From contig NC_083651.1 in assembly GCF_963576545.1 (NCBI RefSeq), positions 11,148,386 to 11,212,385 of the forward strand: 64,000 nucleotides of DNA, given 5' to 3'. Positions 49,816 to 62,312 of the stretch are shown in pieces; the stretch's first letter is position 1, and each line of letters begins with the position of its first letter. The position numbers and the translations under genes are program-made. Source of the stretch: Limanda limanda (taxonomy: Eukaryota > Chordata > Actinopteri > Pleuronectiformes > Pleuronectidae). The notes under the pieces were generated by a model, which worked only from the letters and a program-made list of their open reading frames with translations, was not told where the DNA came from and made no database searches.

Positions 49816-52532
49816 TTCTTTTCTCTCTGCAACTTTTCAAATGTGAAGCTTATCCATGCCATTAGCATTAGTTTTATGTTACATTGGGCTTTAGAAAACC
49901 ATGATGGATGGATGGATATTTTATCGTTAGACCAAAAGATGTATCCGCGAAGCAAGAAAGTAGTACTCCCAATACCACATATTTTTGTGTGTTAAAAAAA
50001 AAGGATTTTATTACATTTTACTATATTTTATAATGTATTATTTTCTCATATATAGGCGAAGAAACTCAACTTGTATTGCTTTTATTATCCATTTCGATTG
50101 TTGATTTTCTTTAATTAATTTGTTTTCAAGATGATCTATAACATATCTGATAACAGCGTAATTCTAACTTGATGTTTTTTAATGGCTTGTTATGTCTGAC
50201 CATCATTCCAAGACATGACTTCATTTAGGTTACCGTCATGCAAGTCTGAGAAAAACAGCAAATATTGGATTTTAGTTTCAGCTCCAAAGTAAAACGTCAC
50301 ATTTCTGCCTGCTGTTTTAGTGATTAGCCTTGAATAACATGCTGGAACATTTCCATATAATGACTGCCTTCAAATTCTCCTCTGCACAGCGCCCAAGCCA
50401 CTGTACCCATGTCAGCTTTCCTCCAGGTGTTCTCCGTCTTGATGAAAGGTATTTCTGTGGTATGGGGGGGGGGCGATGCTGATGCTGCTGAGCGCCCACG
50501 GTCCGTCCCCTGGGAGCTCTAATTAAGGTAAAGGAAGCAACACTCATCTGCATGGCTGATGGAGCTCGTACCATTTTACTCGGTGCCGGCTTTATCGCGG
50601 CGCTGGAGGAGCACGGCTGAGAGAGATGATAGAGACAGAGGGGAAAGGACCATTTACAGTAGTAGCACTGTGAATCCTGATCCAACTGCTGCCCACTTAA
50701 TATTCACTCTGTTTCACACAAGATACTGTATGTCTTGTGTTTGCAATGAATGGATGTTAAAATGGTTGGGTGGAGACAGACGGATGGAACAAAGGGGATG
50801 GAGGGAAAGAGTGACGAGATTAATAAGGTTGTCTGTGCTGGATGGAGAGGTGGCTGGGTGATTGTACACGGGTGAATTAAGAAGTATTTTCTGCCTGCCT
50901 TGATAGGAGGGGCTCCAAGTGTCCAATGGGAAGAGGGGTTGTTTGGATGAATAGATGAATGGATGGATGAAGGAGGACTGTAATGAAAATTGTCATGGTT
51001 ACAAAGTGCATATCCACTCAGATGGTTAGATGCTAAATGGTTTATAATATTAGATATTCCTTTCTAAAGCGTATATGTTTGAATACATTTAAATAGCTAC
51101 AGTATATTAACACAAGTATAATTGAGTTTTTTACACCAGTTCCGTCCCTGATTTTCTGAACTGAGATGAAATAATTCTTTGTTTCCCAATTTTTAACATC
51201 ATTACATTTCTAGAGATAGTTATTTTGGATCTGGTCTCTGTGACCAAACAATCCCACGCTAATAATTTGTATTATGAAAATATAAACAAAAACAGAAGGG
51301 AAGTGAACTTCTGCTTAACATTTAGTAAAGATCAATGATCCCTGCCCTTATTTGTCAGAGTTGGAGCCAAGGCTGTAGTCATGATCCGACTTTTAAAAGT
51401 ACAATTACATAAGTATATCAAATTATTTAAAATAAACATAGATATCTTTTAATTAACATTTAAACATTAGACTTAAAACATAAGAAAGCCAACACATTTG
51501 GGTCCACAATGTTAATATTATATTGGATTATTTTTTAACAGAAATACATGCATTGCTATAGATCTATGAAGACAAGTACAGTTATTTTAGCAAAAGGTTT
51601 AGTAAATTGGTTTCAATTGATCCTAAACTAACCTCCTCTCAGTCATATTTTCTCCTCCTGTCCCCCTCTACACCCTATTTACAATTCAGTTTATTGGGGG
51701 GGACAATTTGATCCAATATACACATTGTGGGGGGACTCTTATGACTACTGCCCAGGTATGAGCACTGGAATTGTCAGTATACAAACCATCAATTCTTCCG
51801 AGCATATGACAGACATTAAAAAAGAATGACACACAGCATTAGGTCAAAGGTTTAAATTATTGGCCAAATATTGAAGCATAATGTAAATCTGTATTATTTT
51901 AACACACATATTCACTGAAATTTAGTTTAAACTAAATTAAAACAAAATTAAATATATATATGGCACAGAGTACAGTAGATTAGTCACTTCACATTTCCAA
52001 TGCCTCTTCAATGTCACTATTCTTAACAAAGTCCAAAAACATCCCCCAGATACAGTAAAATTGAAAAGCTTTCTTCCTAACTACATATGTCAACTTCTCA
52101 AGAGCCAAGCTCGACGTTAAGTTTTTTAACCAGTGGGTCTCGAGTGTTATTATACAAGAGACTCGTCAATTACAGATTCATGTGATATGACCAATCTCGG
52201 AGAAGAATCGTGATTTGCGTGATGAGAAGGCCGGCGCTTTGAAGGCTCTGCGTGTGTGATGGAACACTAATGTAACATCAGCCATAAGGCCCGCTGATGA
52301 TCCTGATAATGACGTCCTGAGGAGCCCCTTTCAAATGAAACCCTCGCTGTGGAACCGGTGCCCGAGGAGTCCTGGCATGTGTTGAAGGAAGACAGGCAGG
52401 AGCTGAGCGCAAACAAGCGCTGTGAGGGAGGTGGATGGCAAGATCTGCTGAGGAGAGTTTGGAGAGAATGAGGAAATGGTCTGAGGGACACCGGGGAATG
52501 GTCACCGTAGGGATGGATCAGGCATGCCCCCT

Positions 52533-52552
52533 CCCCCCCCCCCCCCCCCCCC
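52533..52552 (+). repeat. Poly-C tract (20 C)
   Basis: Twenty consecutive C. The length may be affected by sequencing error. Confidence 0.85.
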
Positions 52553-52899
52553 ACTCCCGTCGGTATAGGGCTTATTAAACACTTGAGACACAGATCCCTT
52601 CTCCCAAGGCTACGCCAACTCCAGACAGGTTGTTAAATGTATCACCCCGGAACGGCAGCAGCTCAAAGACAGCGCAGGCGTCTGGGGGGATCATTTGTGG
52701 TGCAGCATAATAAGCTGTAAGACATCAAGAGGAACATTACCATTACACACTCATTCTCGCTTGCATCATCTGACCCAATCTCATCAAATTATTGTAACAA
52801 CATTCATCATTTAGTCACACGCTACAAAATGCTCACACTGAGGGGGCAGGCACTCTTACTGTGCAGAGGAAGCCTGGATTTGACTGAGCGAGACCAAAA

Positions 52900-53018
<119 letters not shown>

Positions 53019-53165
53019 TTGTGAAATGCTACAGCCGGCCGATGTGATGCTCCCCTCATGTTGTCTCTACCTGAACTTTAGACTCTGGACTGAAAGAACA
53101 GACGTGCCAGACGAGGAAGTACGAGGGCGCAGAGAAGCTAAACACAACCTGTTACAGCACAGTCA

Positions 53166-53201
53166 GGAGGGAGGGAGGGAGGGAGGGAGGGAGGGAGGGA
53201 G
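53166..53201. repeat. (GGGA)n microsatellite
   Basis: Nine tandem GGGA-type units. Confidence 0.9.
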
Positions 53202-54039
53202 AGAAAACAGGGGGAGAAGAAAACATTGAAGAAACAGAGGATGTTCTGTTATTGTTGGTCGAGTTAGAGCAACTGCAATCCAAGATAATACGAATGATAA
53301 ACACACGTGTATTCATTTTCTTTCCGTTTTTAGGGAGCGGACATACAGTGGAAGATCATTTATGGCTCTTTTTCATGCATTTTATAGGCTTTGAACTCAA
53401 TAATAAAAGAGGGATAATATTGACAGTATTTGAAGAAAAATAATAGAAGTGGTTGTGAGAAACTCGAGAGTGAAGAATCAACTTGAATCCTTGAAAAATA
53501 GGCTGGACTAGAATGTGTAGAACTATTCACACAGTCAGACAACCTTGGTTTGCAGGCGATGGAGTGCTCACCCCTCCACCTTCTCTTTATTCCCCTGCAG
53601 TCGCACTCTGCTCCCACTCTGAATACCCAACATCACGGGGCGACATACACAAAATGAGAAGTGTTTGCTTTCAGCTTCCCAAGTCAAGGTTCTCTGTCCT
53701 CCCAAATGAAATCTGAGAAGCACAAAGGATCGGCCCCGGCCTGTTCATCTCTCCGTCTGACTGCCGAAGCACAAGACTCTGCGACGTTCTCTGTGCTGAG
53801 AGGGAAAGTTCTCCTGCTGTTGATTGTACAACAATTTTCAGACAATGTTCCACGCTGTCATTTTGCTAAACTGAGCACATGCTTGGTTTTGTTTGAATCT
53901 GCATCACATCATATACTAAATTTGACTTGAGCAGACGCATTATCTTACAACTGCACATGATCATATCAGCAATTAATCTCTATTCGCAGCAAGGTTTCAT
54001 GTTTGTTAGTCCCTTGTTGAGACGGGAAATAAGATTTTT

Positions 54040-54452
54040 AAAAAATCCGTCAGTCAGTTTTTATCTCCATCTTGTCGTGATGACACTCATCTCAATTTGA
54101 AGTTGATCCGATGAAAACCCTGGTACAAGTGTATCAAAGAAAAAATGTGGAATATGGCCAAAATGGCCACTAAATGCAAAATAGCAGGCTTCCTGTTTTG
54201 TTTTTACAATTGCACCCAGAGACTTTTTTGTTTGTCTGGTCATGATACACCTGTGTATTGATTTTTGTGAAGATCGGTCAATGGGAACACCTTCCGGGGG
54301 TCTCGGGCTGTCTCGGGGGGCACCGTTGAGCCATTTTGCGACGCCCATTGAAAATTCCTTCAGAATACATAAATTTTCACCACTTTCTAACTTTCTGCAA
54401 ATTTTGGTAAGAAGTTGAGCATGTTAAAGCCCTCAAAAAGCCAATTCATTTG

Positions 54453-54489
<37 letters not shown>

Positions 54490-54557
54490 GAAATAATAAT
54501 CCTTACAATTTCAATAGGGTCTCACCAGACACCTTTGATGTCTGTGCTCGGGCCCTA
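54040..54557 (+). mobile_element. Teleost dispersed repeat ending TGCTCGGGCCCTAA
   Basis: Carries AATATGGCCAAAATGGCCAC, GGGGGGCACCGTTGAGCCAT, an (AAT)n tract at 54459-54488 and the 3' end CTGTGCTCGGGCCCTAA. This module order is a known fish repeat; its class is not assigned. Confidence 0.65.
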
Positions 54558-54675
54558 AATATCACATTTCTCCCTTGCAAGCACATCGCTGTATTTATAT
54601 AAACATTGCATTGTTAACTAAACTGTCAGTAAGAAATTACACACATCCCCTAAAAACTGAATCTGTGAATATGGA

Positions 54676-54731
54676 AGTATTTGTCATATCTAACCCTAGA
54701 TATGACAAATACTAACCCTAACCCTAACCCT
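54676..54731. repeat. 16-bp perfect hairpin with telomere-like loop and tail
   Basis: AGTATTTGTCATATCT (54676-54691), loop AACCCT, then the exact reverse complement (54698-54713), followed by three TAACCC units to about 54731. The loop is itself a telomere-type unit. Confidence 0.85.
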
Positions 54732-54942
54732 TTTTCATGCACACTGGACAAAGATCAGCAGTTTTAATGTCACGAAATCATGGTTGTATGTCCAGGAAAC
54801 CATGAATGTAATGAATAGTCAAACATCCAAATTGCAGCACGGAGTAGTGTGCACCTCTCCCAATGTTACGGAAAGTAAAATATTCCTTGGTCCGGATTTC
54901 AAAATGTATTAACATACACTGCCTGAAAAAAAGTTTACCCAG

Positions 54943-55095
54943 CTTAATCAATCATCAATCAAATTTCATTTGTGTAGCCCATATTCACTTATCACAATTT
55001 GCCTCACAGAGCCTGACAAGGTACGATATTTTCTGCCCTTGACACTCGACAAGAGTGAGGAAAAAACTAATAGACATTGTGTTTCGGAGAGCACA
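54943..55095 (+). mobile_element. SINE/LINE-derived fragment
   Basis: TTTCATTTGTGTAGCCCATATT and TCACAATTTGCCTCACAGAG followed by AGTGAGGAAAAAACT resemble a common fish retroposon body. Fragmentary. Confidence 0.4.
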
Positions 55096-56509
55096 TCAAT
55101 GAAATGACAATATTTATGACACTCGTGACAAAAGAACGTGTCTGACATAAACTGAGAGGTTTATCAATGTTTAGAATATTAGTACAAAAGAAAATGTCAG
55201 ACAGAGATGAAGGGCACAGCAGTTACAAGTGAAGTGATAGTAGTAATAGTGTGTGAGTAGGCAGGTATTGTGTATATGCAATCTAATCTTAATCAAAATC
55301 CATGAGCGGCTGCCACCAGGATTTATGATCCATGTGCATGTGGTCTGCAGAATCCTGCTGACAAATAAACTAACACATAAACAGGCAGGGGGGAAAACAT
55401 GCCCCCCCCGGCCGAGATAAGAGGCACAACATCTTTTTAGGGTTACACTCTGGCACATGTCTTACACTTCATCAGCTCTGTCAGGTATTCAAAATGACTG
55501 GCGAGTCTGTTTCTGCTGTAAATTATTTCTTATTAGTCCAGCATTTTTCTCTTTGTTATTCTTTTTTATCGATTCATTGCATATTATTATTTATGTGTCT
55601 GTGCAGTCCAGAATCTTATCTTCAATTTCTTCTTGTGCAGAGTCACAAGCTAATTCAATACAGATTTTCTTTGCTTCCTTATTGATTCATAATTCAGTGT
55701 TTTCATTGCATACTTAACAGCTAACACATTATATTCTGCTCATACTATTAATGAAAGTTAACCTGTCCTTTTCCTCAATGAAAAAGTCATTCATGCTAAA
55801 TACGTTTTCAGTTATTTGCTTAAATATACAAGAAAGCCTTGCCTTGGTCCTTTTATTATTTGTCATGTTGTGTTAAGTTGAGTTCTGCAGCCTCTTCTCA
55901 TATGATGCAACATCCCGGCGACTTTGAAGTAATTCAGTGTAATTCTGAACACTCGTTTCAACAGATTCCTGTAGCTCCACTGTAAATGAAGGCAGCTGAG
56001 GGTGGAGGTGGCTGTGGTGTGTATATAATGTATATATCTTCTCCACCATATCATCAGTATGCAGCTGATAGGTTTGTCTTAGGTTCATACCTCCACTGGG
56101 ACGTTCCCGTCAGAAGCTCCCAGATGTACGGGCCTCTCTTAACTCCTACAATATTCCGCTACATGATATTATAATAATGAACACTGGTGAGGGGAGCTAT
56201 GAGGAATTAATTATTGATTCACACATACATTTATACATCTATTTATTGATGTGCATTTGTCATTAAGCAATGACAGATGCATCTTGTGAGCGTGCAGCAC
56301 AGTGCGGTCGGAAACACTGAGTCCTTCATAAAAATCATATATTTTAAATAATCTTGTGCTTAAAAATATAACATTAATGGAATGAAGTGGGATTTAGTCA
56401 CGTTTCTATAGCCGTTCGTTTCAGACTTGAAACTTCACTGTCTGTTTTTAATCATCTCTTAATACATACTTCTTTCCAAATTGCTTTAACTTGATTGTTT
56501 TGAGCTTTT

Positions 56510-56712
56510 GCATTTGTTTTTTTTATCCTTTTCTTATGCCGTTACATTTCATTTATGTTGTTTTATTTTATCTGTTGTCTGGATTTTATATTTCATATTA
56601 TATTATTTACTCTATTTTGTATTCTTGATTTTATTTGTCCTATTTGTGAAGCACTTTGAAACAGTTGTTCTGGAAGTGCTGTACAAATAGAGTTGTTATT
56701 GTAATTTTTTTT
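56510..56712 (+). mobile_element. Retroposon 3' tail (GAAGCACTTTG type)
   Basis: T-rich stretch followed by TGTGAAGCACTTTGAAACAG and GAAGTGCTGTACAAATAGAG, the usual 3' end of a teleost SINE/LINE group. Confidence 0.45.
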
Positions 56713-56992
56713 CCACAATGCACCACTGCACAAAGTGAAGAAGGGTCTAGAACTACAGTGTACAGCAACAATACAGTTAAGTCAAATCAAATCATTAGAC
56801 TTATTATAAGGAGATAGAAGAGACACAAAGAAAAACAAACACACACAACAAAATGGAGAAAAGAAAATATATGAATGACCATGAGAAATCCAGAAGAAAG
56901 GTAACACAGAAAAATGGACGGATCGGACATCTGCTTGCTCAGGGGGCGTCCCCCTGGGCTAGTGGCTGTCCATGCAAGTGTGTGTGCATGTG

Positions 56993-57014
56993 TGTGTGTG
57001 TGTGTGTGTGTGTG
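56993..57014. repeat. (TG)n microsatellite
   Basis: Short pure TG run. Confidence 0.85.
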
Positions 57015-57253
57015 AACGTGTTTGTCCAGGCGTCGGTACACCTGCACAGACTGAGTGGGTTGGCTCAGTGGGCTGGCGTGGAGCTCCGTGGATCTCCCTC
57101 CAGGCCAGCTCTCTGTCAGGCCCTGCCAAGGTCAGCCTCCTGCCAGGGAGGGGTGGGGTTGAGGGGGCGGTAGGGGCAGGGGGGGGGGCGGTTCAGCATG
57201 ACCACCGGGGCCTCGGCATGCTGTGTCTAATAGCAACGGCAAAAAGCTCTTGC

Positions 57254-57285
<32 letters not shown>

Positions 57286-58021
57286 ACACTCCTAAGAATG
57301 AACTTTAACACCAATACAGAGACACACACAGTCTCAAACAAGCAATCAGTGATAGTCGTAGGGACGCGTTTCAGGAAGGACTGTAGCGAGCCTCTCACAT
57401 TTTCCACTGTGCAAATATAAGATAAGATAAGATCAAATTAAAGAAGGAAATAGTTTGGATTAGTTGACAAAGTAACTATGAAAGCGGCTCCGGAGCTTAA
57501 GAGGATGAAAGAGGAGCTACAGGAAAGTAACAAGGAGACTTGTGTGTTTTAAAACTGCCGGCTCTCGTATTGTGTCCATTCCGCAGCTATCCATTACCCG
57601 GATCATCTTACTGGGTGGCGGGACCCAGGGTGGAGCCTGGAGTGCTACAGTCCTCCTGAAATACCTCACCCAGTGCGGAAGGCATCAACGGGTTCGCCTA
57701 GTGAAAATGCAACACCTTGACACACGTGCCTGGGGAAGTGTTCGCCGCAGTGGCGTTGGCGGCAGCGACTTGAATCGAGGCCGTGGAGGTGCGATGATGA
57801 GATTATCAATCGTGTGGTCTGCTCTGTGTTGGGCTTTAATGCAAAGGAGGCAAAGAGGAGTGGCTGGGAGATTAGCCTCCTCATATACAGGCAATGGAGA
57901 CACCTGAATGGTGTGGCAGCACTGGAGCAATTACACACTGCCACTCCTCTGCATCCCCCCCACTGCTGTCAAGCCTGTCATCAGCACCAGTGTGTGTTTG
58001 TGTGTGTGTGTGTGCGTGTGT

Positions 58022-58027
<6 letters not shown>

Positions 58028-58064
<37 letters not shown>
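58028..58064. repeat. (TG)n microsatellite
   Basis: TG run preceded by interrupted TG sequence from 57990. Confidence 0.9.
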
Positions 58065-58065
<1 letters not shown>

Positions 58066-58196
58066 GGGCTGATCAGCCACCAGAGTCCTCAGCATTGCTC
58101 TTTTGTTGCTCTTTTCCCAGCCGGCAGCCCTTTGGTTTTGTGACGGAGAGACCTCGCGTTGTTCTCCTCTGACAGCTCGACCCCCCCATCGGACCC

Positions 58197-58220
58197 CTCC
58201 TCCTCCTCCTCCTCCTCCTC
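58197..58220. repeat. (TCC)n microsatellite
   Basis: Eight TCC units in a C/T-rich stretch. Confidence 0.85.
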
Positions 58221-58859
58221 ACCTCCTTCCTCCTAGCTCACCTCCTTCCTCCACTCTCCTCCCTCCCAGGCGTTGATGGTGGAGAGGGAACAGCCAGTGC
58301 TCTCCAAACACAAGGACAGAAGCTGCCAGCGCGTAGCCATGGCAACAGCTTCTCTCTCACCCGCCACTTCCCGCTCGGTAGCAAAAGGGAGTGTGGAGAA
58401 TTGCAGGGCCCCTCTCTCCTCTCCGCGCTCTCACACAGACCAAATTAGACGGGTCACAGTGTTTTTCTGGCACCCGTTTAAATAATCATAGAGAGGGATG
58501 TGTGCAGAGAGAGAGGGAGGAAGAAAGAGAGGTGAGGCGGGGGCACGCCAAGGAAGTAGAATGGGGGTGTTAATCAAAAAGACGCAGATTGCTGCACAAC
58601 AGATGATTTCTTTTTTCCTTTTTTTTTTCAGACATGAGAAGGTGGTGGGTAGAGACAAGGACACTTGAGATATATGTGAGCCACGGTGCAGAACTTGTCA
58701 CGGTAATGCTAAAGAGCAGGAGGGAGGAATCAAGTCGTAACAATTCCAATCGCAGTGAGAGGATGTGAACGTCTGGGAGACAAATCAATTCCTTGCTCCA
58801 AAACTGTTAATGTGGTTTTTGAAGGTTCAGTTCCAGGTCCATCGCTGTGACTCGTAGTT

Positions 58860-59470
58860 TAGGGCCTGAAACATCGGCACAAAGTGCACAAACAAGTGCT
58901 TATCCAGACCTCTTCCTCTCTCACTCGCCCATACATCGCCACTGGCAGATATACTGTACAGCAGGGGTCTTGCACACTTTATGCGTTGCACATGTTTCCC
59001 TGCAGTGATGCATGAGGCTCATGTAAAGTGCTCGGTGTCCTTCTCAAAGTTTATGTGTCTGCCAAGAGGTGCTGATATTAAGAACAAGAAATTGTATGAT
59101 GGAAAACCCTGAAATGTTTTCTTTTCATGAGCTGCTGCCACGGGCCTGCTCCGGCTTAATAGCATGCTGGCTTTTGAAAATAATTCAGCCAGGCTTATTT
59201 TCTACTTGATTTACTCTGTGCAAGCCTTCCCTCATCAGGCTGGGGTTTTGTTATTAAGCCAAAATAAATCAGTTTCCCTTTTCAGCGATACGTTGAGCCT
59301 GCACCAACAGCGAAAAGAAAACTTCAGGATACAGCCGCGGGATTACATCACAGCCAAACAATGTCTATTTTTATCCCGGCCAAAGTTTTTCTTACTTTCA
59401 GGAATTTCCAAAACAGGAGAAATGTGGAAGATTGTGCACAGTGCTGCAAAAAGTTGAATCAAACTGCCGT
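58860..59470. other. Candidate conserved non-coding block
   Basis: About 600 bp of unique sequence of balanced composition without microsatellites, unusual for this part of the window. No exon features. Its status as a regulatory element is conjecture from texture. Confidence 0.2.
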
Positions 59471-60002
59471 CATAAAAGCAGGATCAGAATAGGGATTAAA
59501 CCTTGTCCAGGGTGCTTGGAATTTAGATCTCTGGGGGTTAGAGGTCCTTGTAAAGGTAACTAGCTCCAGGCTTTCCTTGTTATATACACACTAACAGGAC
59601 AACAACACAAAATAGAATTGCTTTTATACCAAGTTGGCTTAAGTTCCAGTTCGCTTTGGTCTCTATAAAATGTAAAGCTCCATAACTCTTTTTCAAAAAA
59701 TGCTTTCTCTATGTTAGTTTTAAAAAAGAAAGATTTTTCACAAAGGCAGGTAAAAAAGCAGAAGTAAACACATTACAAAGGATGTTTTTTGTTCCGTGGA
59801 CGGTGACGTTTGCATGAATCGAGAAACAAACAGTTGCCTGTTAAATGCACACAGTATCTGTCCAGGCTGAGTGGTGTTAAAGATGAAAGCCTGTCGCTCC
59901 CCTGGGAGACAAGTGATGCACATAGTATGAAAGGTCAGTGAAAGAGTGTTCAGGTGCTGCCCTGGATCACTTGTCGTTAAAACAAAAAAGTCATGTCTGA
60001 TT

Positions 60003-60210
60003 TGTGTGTGTGTGTGTGTGTGTGTGGTTGGCTGGGTGGGTGGGTGGGTGTGAGTGTGTGCACAAGCTTGCTTGACTTCCCCACATTGATACCAGATGGC
60101 CCTTCCCATCATGGCCAATGGAGGAATTCAGCTGGCAGGACCCCTTCTTGTTCATGGTCAGTGTGTGTGTGTGTGTGTGTGTGTGCGTGTGTGTGTCAGT
60201 GTGTGTGTCC
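60003..60210. repeat. TG and GGGT-rich microsatellites
   Basis: (TG)n at 60003-60026, a TGGG run at 60035-60050, and (TG)n from 60161 to about 60210, separated by unique sequence. Confidence 0.8.
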
Positions 60211-61085
60211 CTCTCCGTGCCCCTCCTCTCCCACCACACATTGACCTATTTGTATTCTGGGCAGAGCAGATGAGGCTCCAGGCCCGCTGCCCTGCTCCCC
60301 TCCAGGCCGTCCCCCCGGGAGGGCATCTGTGGGTCTGCACTGGGCAGATAGGGTAGACCCATCATGGCAGCACTTTAAAGACCACCTCACAGGTCCGTAG
60401 AGAGGGGCTGTGTTTGGATTTTGGGTGTGTAGCCCTCTGCGTTGGCCTGCTGAGATGTCTCCCCTTCCATATCTTTGTCTCGGGCCGTGTTGCTTCTTGT
60501 CCTTGGCATTAATTCCGTTGACAAAAGAAATCACTCGACACCAGGATGAATCTGAGAGAGTCCCAGTCAAATGTTCAGAGCTCTGCTGCATTAATCTGAC
60601 AAAACGCTGCATGTGATTCAGCATCTGTTGCAGATAAAGACTACAAGTTTGAAAATTAAACAATTCTGGGGGTGAGGAGTCGGAGAGATGCGGCCCAGAG
60701 TGCACGACTGCCACAGCAGAGAGCAGAGCTCAGTCACATCTGTGGTTCTGCTTGAGCAACAAAAGCACTTTGTTAGATGTTAGCGAGAGATCATGGTTTT
60801 TGTTAAATGTAATTAAACACATTGTGTGGACTCACAGATTTGTTTCTGTTTCAAACCAGACCAGGATCTCTCCCCAACCAAAAGCTGCGAGTGCCTGAAC
60901 ATAACTATAACCACAAAAAAATCTGTATTCACTACAAACGGACATTGTACTGCAAGAGCGGATGTTTTGGCAGAAAACAAACGTGTTTGTCTGTGAAAAC
61001 ATCTTCAATGTCAATTTGCTGCTTAGCCAATATGTAAATCATAATTATATTAGGTAAATTCAAAACATGGTATAAAAAAATGTTT

Positions 61086-61380
61086 TCATCATCATCCATA
61101 CCACTTATCCTTTGCGGTTCACAGCGGAGAGGTGGAGCCAATCCCAGCTGACATCGGGCGAGAGGTGAGTCCACCCTGAGCTGATCATCAGCCATTCACA
61201 GGATCAACATACAGACACAAACAAGAATTCAGGCTCACATTTACAACTACAGCGTTAGGGTTAAGTCCCAGTGTCTTTAGACTGTGTGAGGAGGACCTGG
61301 AGGAAGATCCATGCAAAACAAACACAGCAAGACAACGGCCAACTGGGATTTGAACTAAGAACCTTCTCCACCATGCCGTC
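61086..61380 (-). mobile_element. tRNA-derived SINE, near full length, minus strand
   Basis: On the minus strand it begins with a tRNA-like head including GGTTCTTAGTTCAAATCCCA (B-box-like GTTCAAATCCC), then CACACAGTCTAAAGACA and AATGTGAGCCTGAATTCTTG, and ends with CGATGTCAGCTGGGATTGGC and GCAAAGGATAAGTGGTATGG. Same family as 34800-35105. Confidence 0.75.
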
Positions 61381-61426
61381 CCCCACATCATCCCACCTTC
61401 CAGACATGAAGCCACAAATCCAGGAT

Positions 61427-61911
<485 letters not shown>

Positions 61912-62012
61912 GTACTTTATTCATCCCCGAAGGGAAATTGAGTTGTCATAGCAGCCGGTATATTTGAATACAATAAAATACAATACAATAGAATAAAATA
62001 AAAAAAATATAT
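61912..62012 (+). mobile_element. Retroelement 3' end abutting the GATA array
   Basis: ACTTTATTCATCCCCGAAGG and GAAATTGAGTTGTCATAGCA followed by an A-rich tail (ACAATAAAATACAATAC). This short sequence often accompanies GATA arrays in fish. Family not assigned. Confidence 0.5.
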
Positions 62013-62047
62013 CCAAACACTTCCTTCTTGTGTCATTGTCGTCATTT

Positions 62048-62312
62048 GAAGTCAGAGTCTGCTACCAAGGTCCTGTTGATACCAGCACTAAACCAAATCT
62101 TTCCCTCTAACCAGAAGATTGGCGGTTCAATCCCAGTCAGCCCTGGTCCGTATGCCTTGGGCAAAGTACTGAACCCTAAATTGCTGCACAAAGATGCATT
62201 GTATGAATGTGTGTGTGAATTAATGAATGGAAAACTGTACTGTAAAGCGCTTTGATTGGTCATCAATACTAAAAAAGCGCAATATGAATACAGACCATTT
62301 ACCATTTATTTT
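62048..62312 (+). mobile_element. tRNA-derived SINE, second family
   Basis: B-box-like GGTTCAATCCCA at about 62123, then GCCTTGGGCAAAGTACTGAA, then GTAAAGCGCTTTGATTGGTC and AAAAAGCGCAATATGAATAC with the end GACCATTTACC. This is a common percomorph-type SINE different from the one at 61086. Confidence 0.75.

Noticed and set aside
54713..54731. Telomere end
   Set aside because: Only three TAACCC units, internal to the window and next to a hairpin; at most an interstitial telomeric scar.
59100..59140. Minus-strand MKRKHF as the KLF12 N-terminal exon
   Set aside because: The similarity ends after MKRK, the frame stops soon after, and there is no suitable donor.
62115..62135. tRNA-like B box (GGTTCAATCC)
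   Set aside because: Belongs to the tRNA-derived head of a SINE; the A box and cloverleaf are degenerate, so it is not a tRNA gene.
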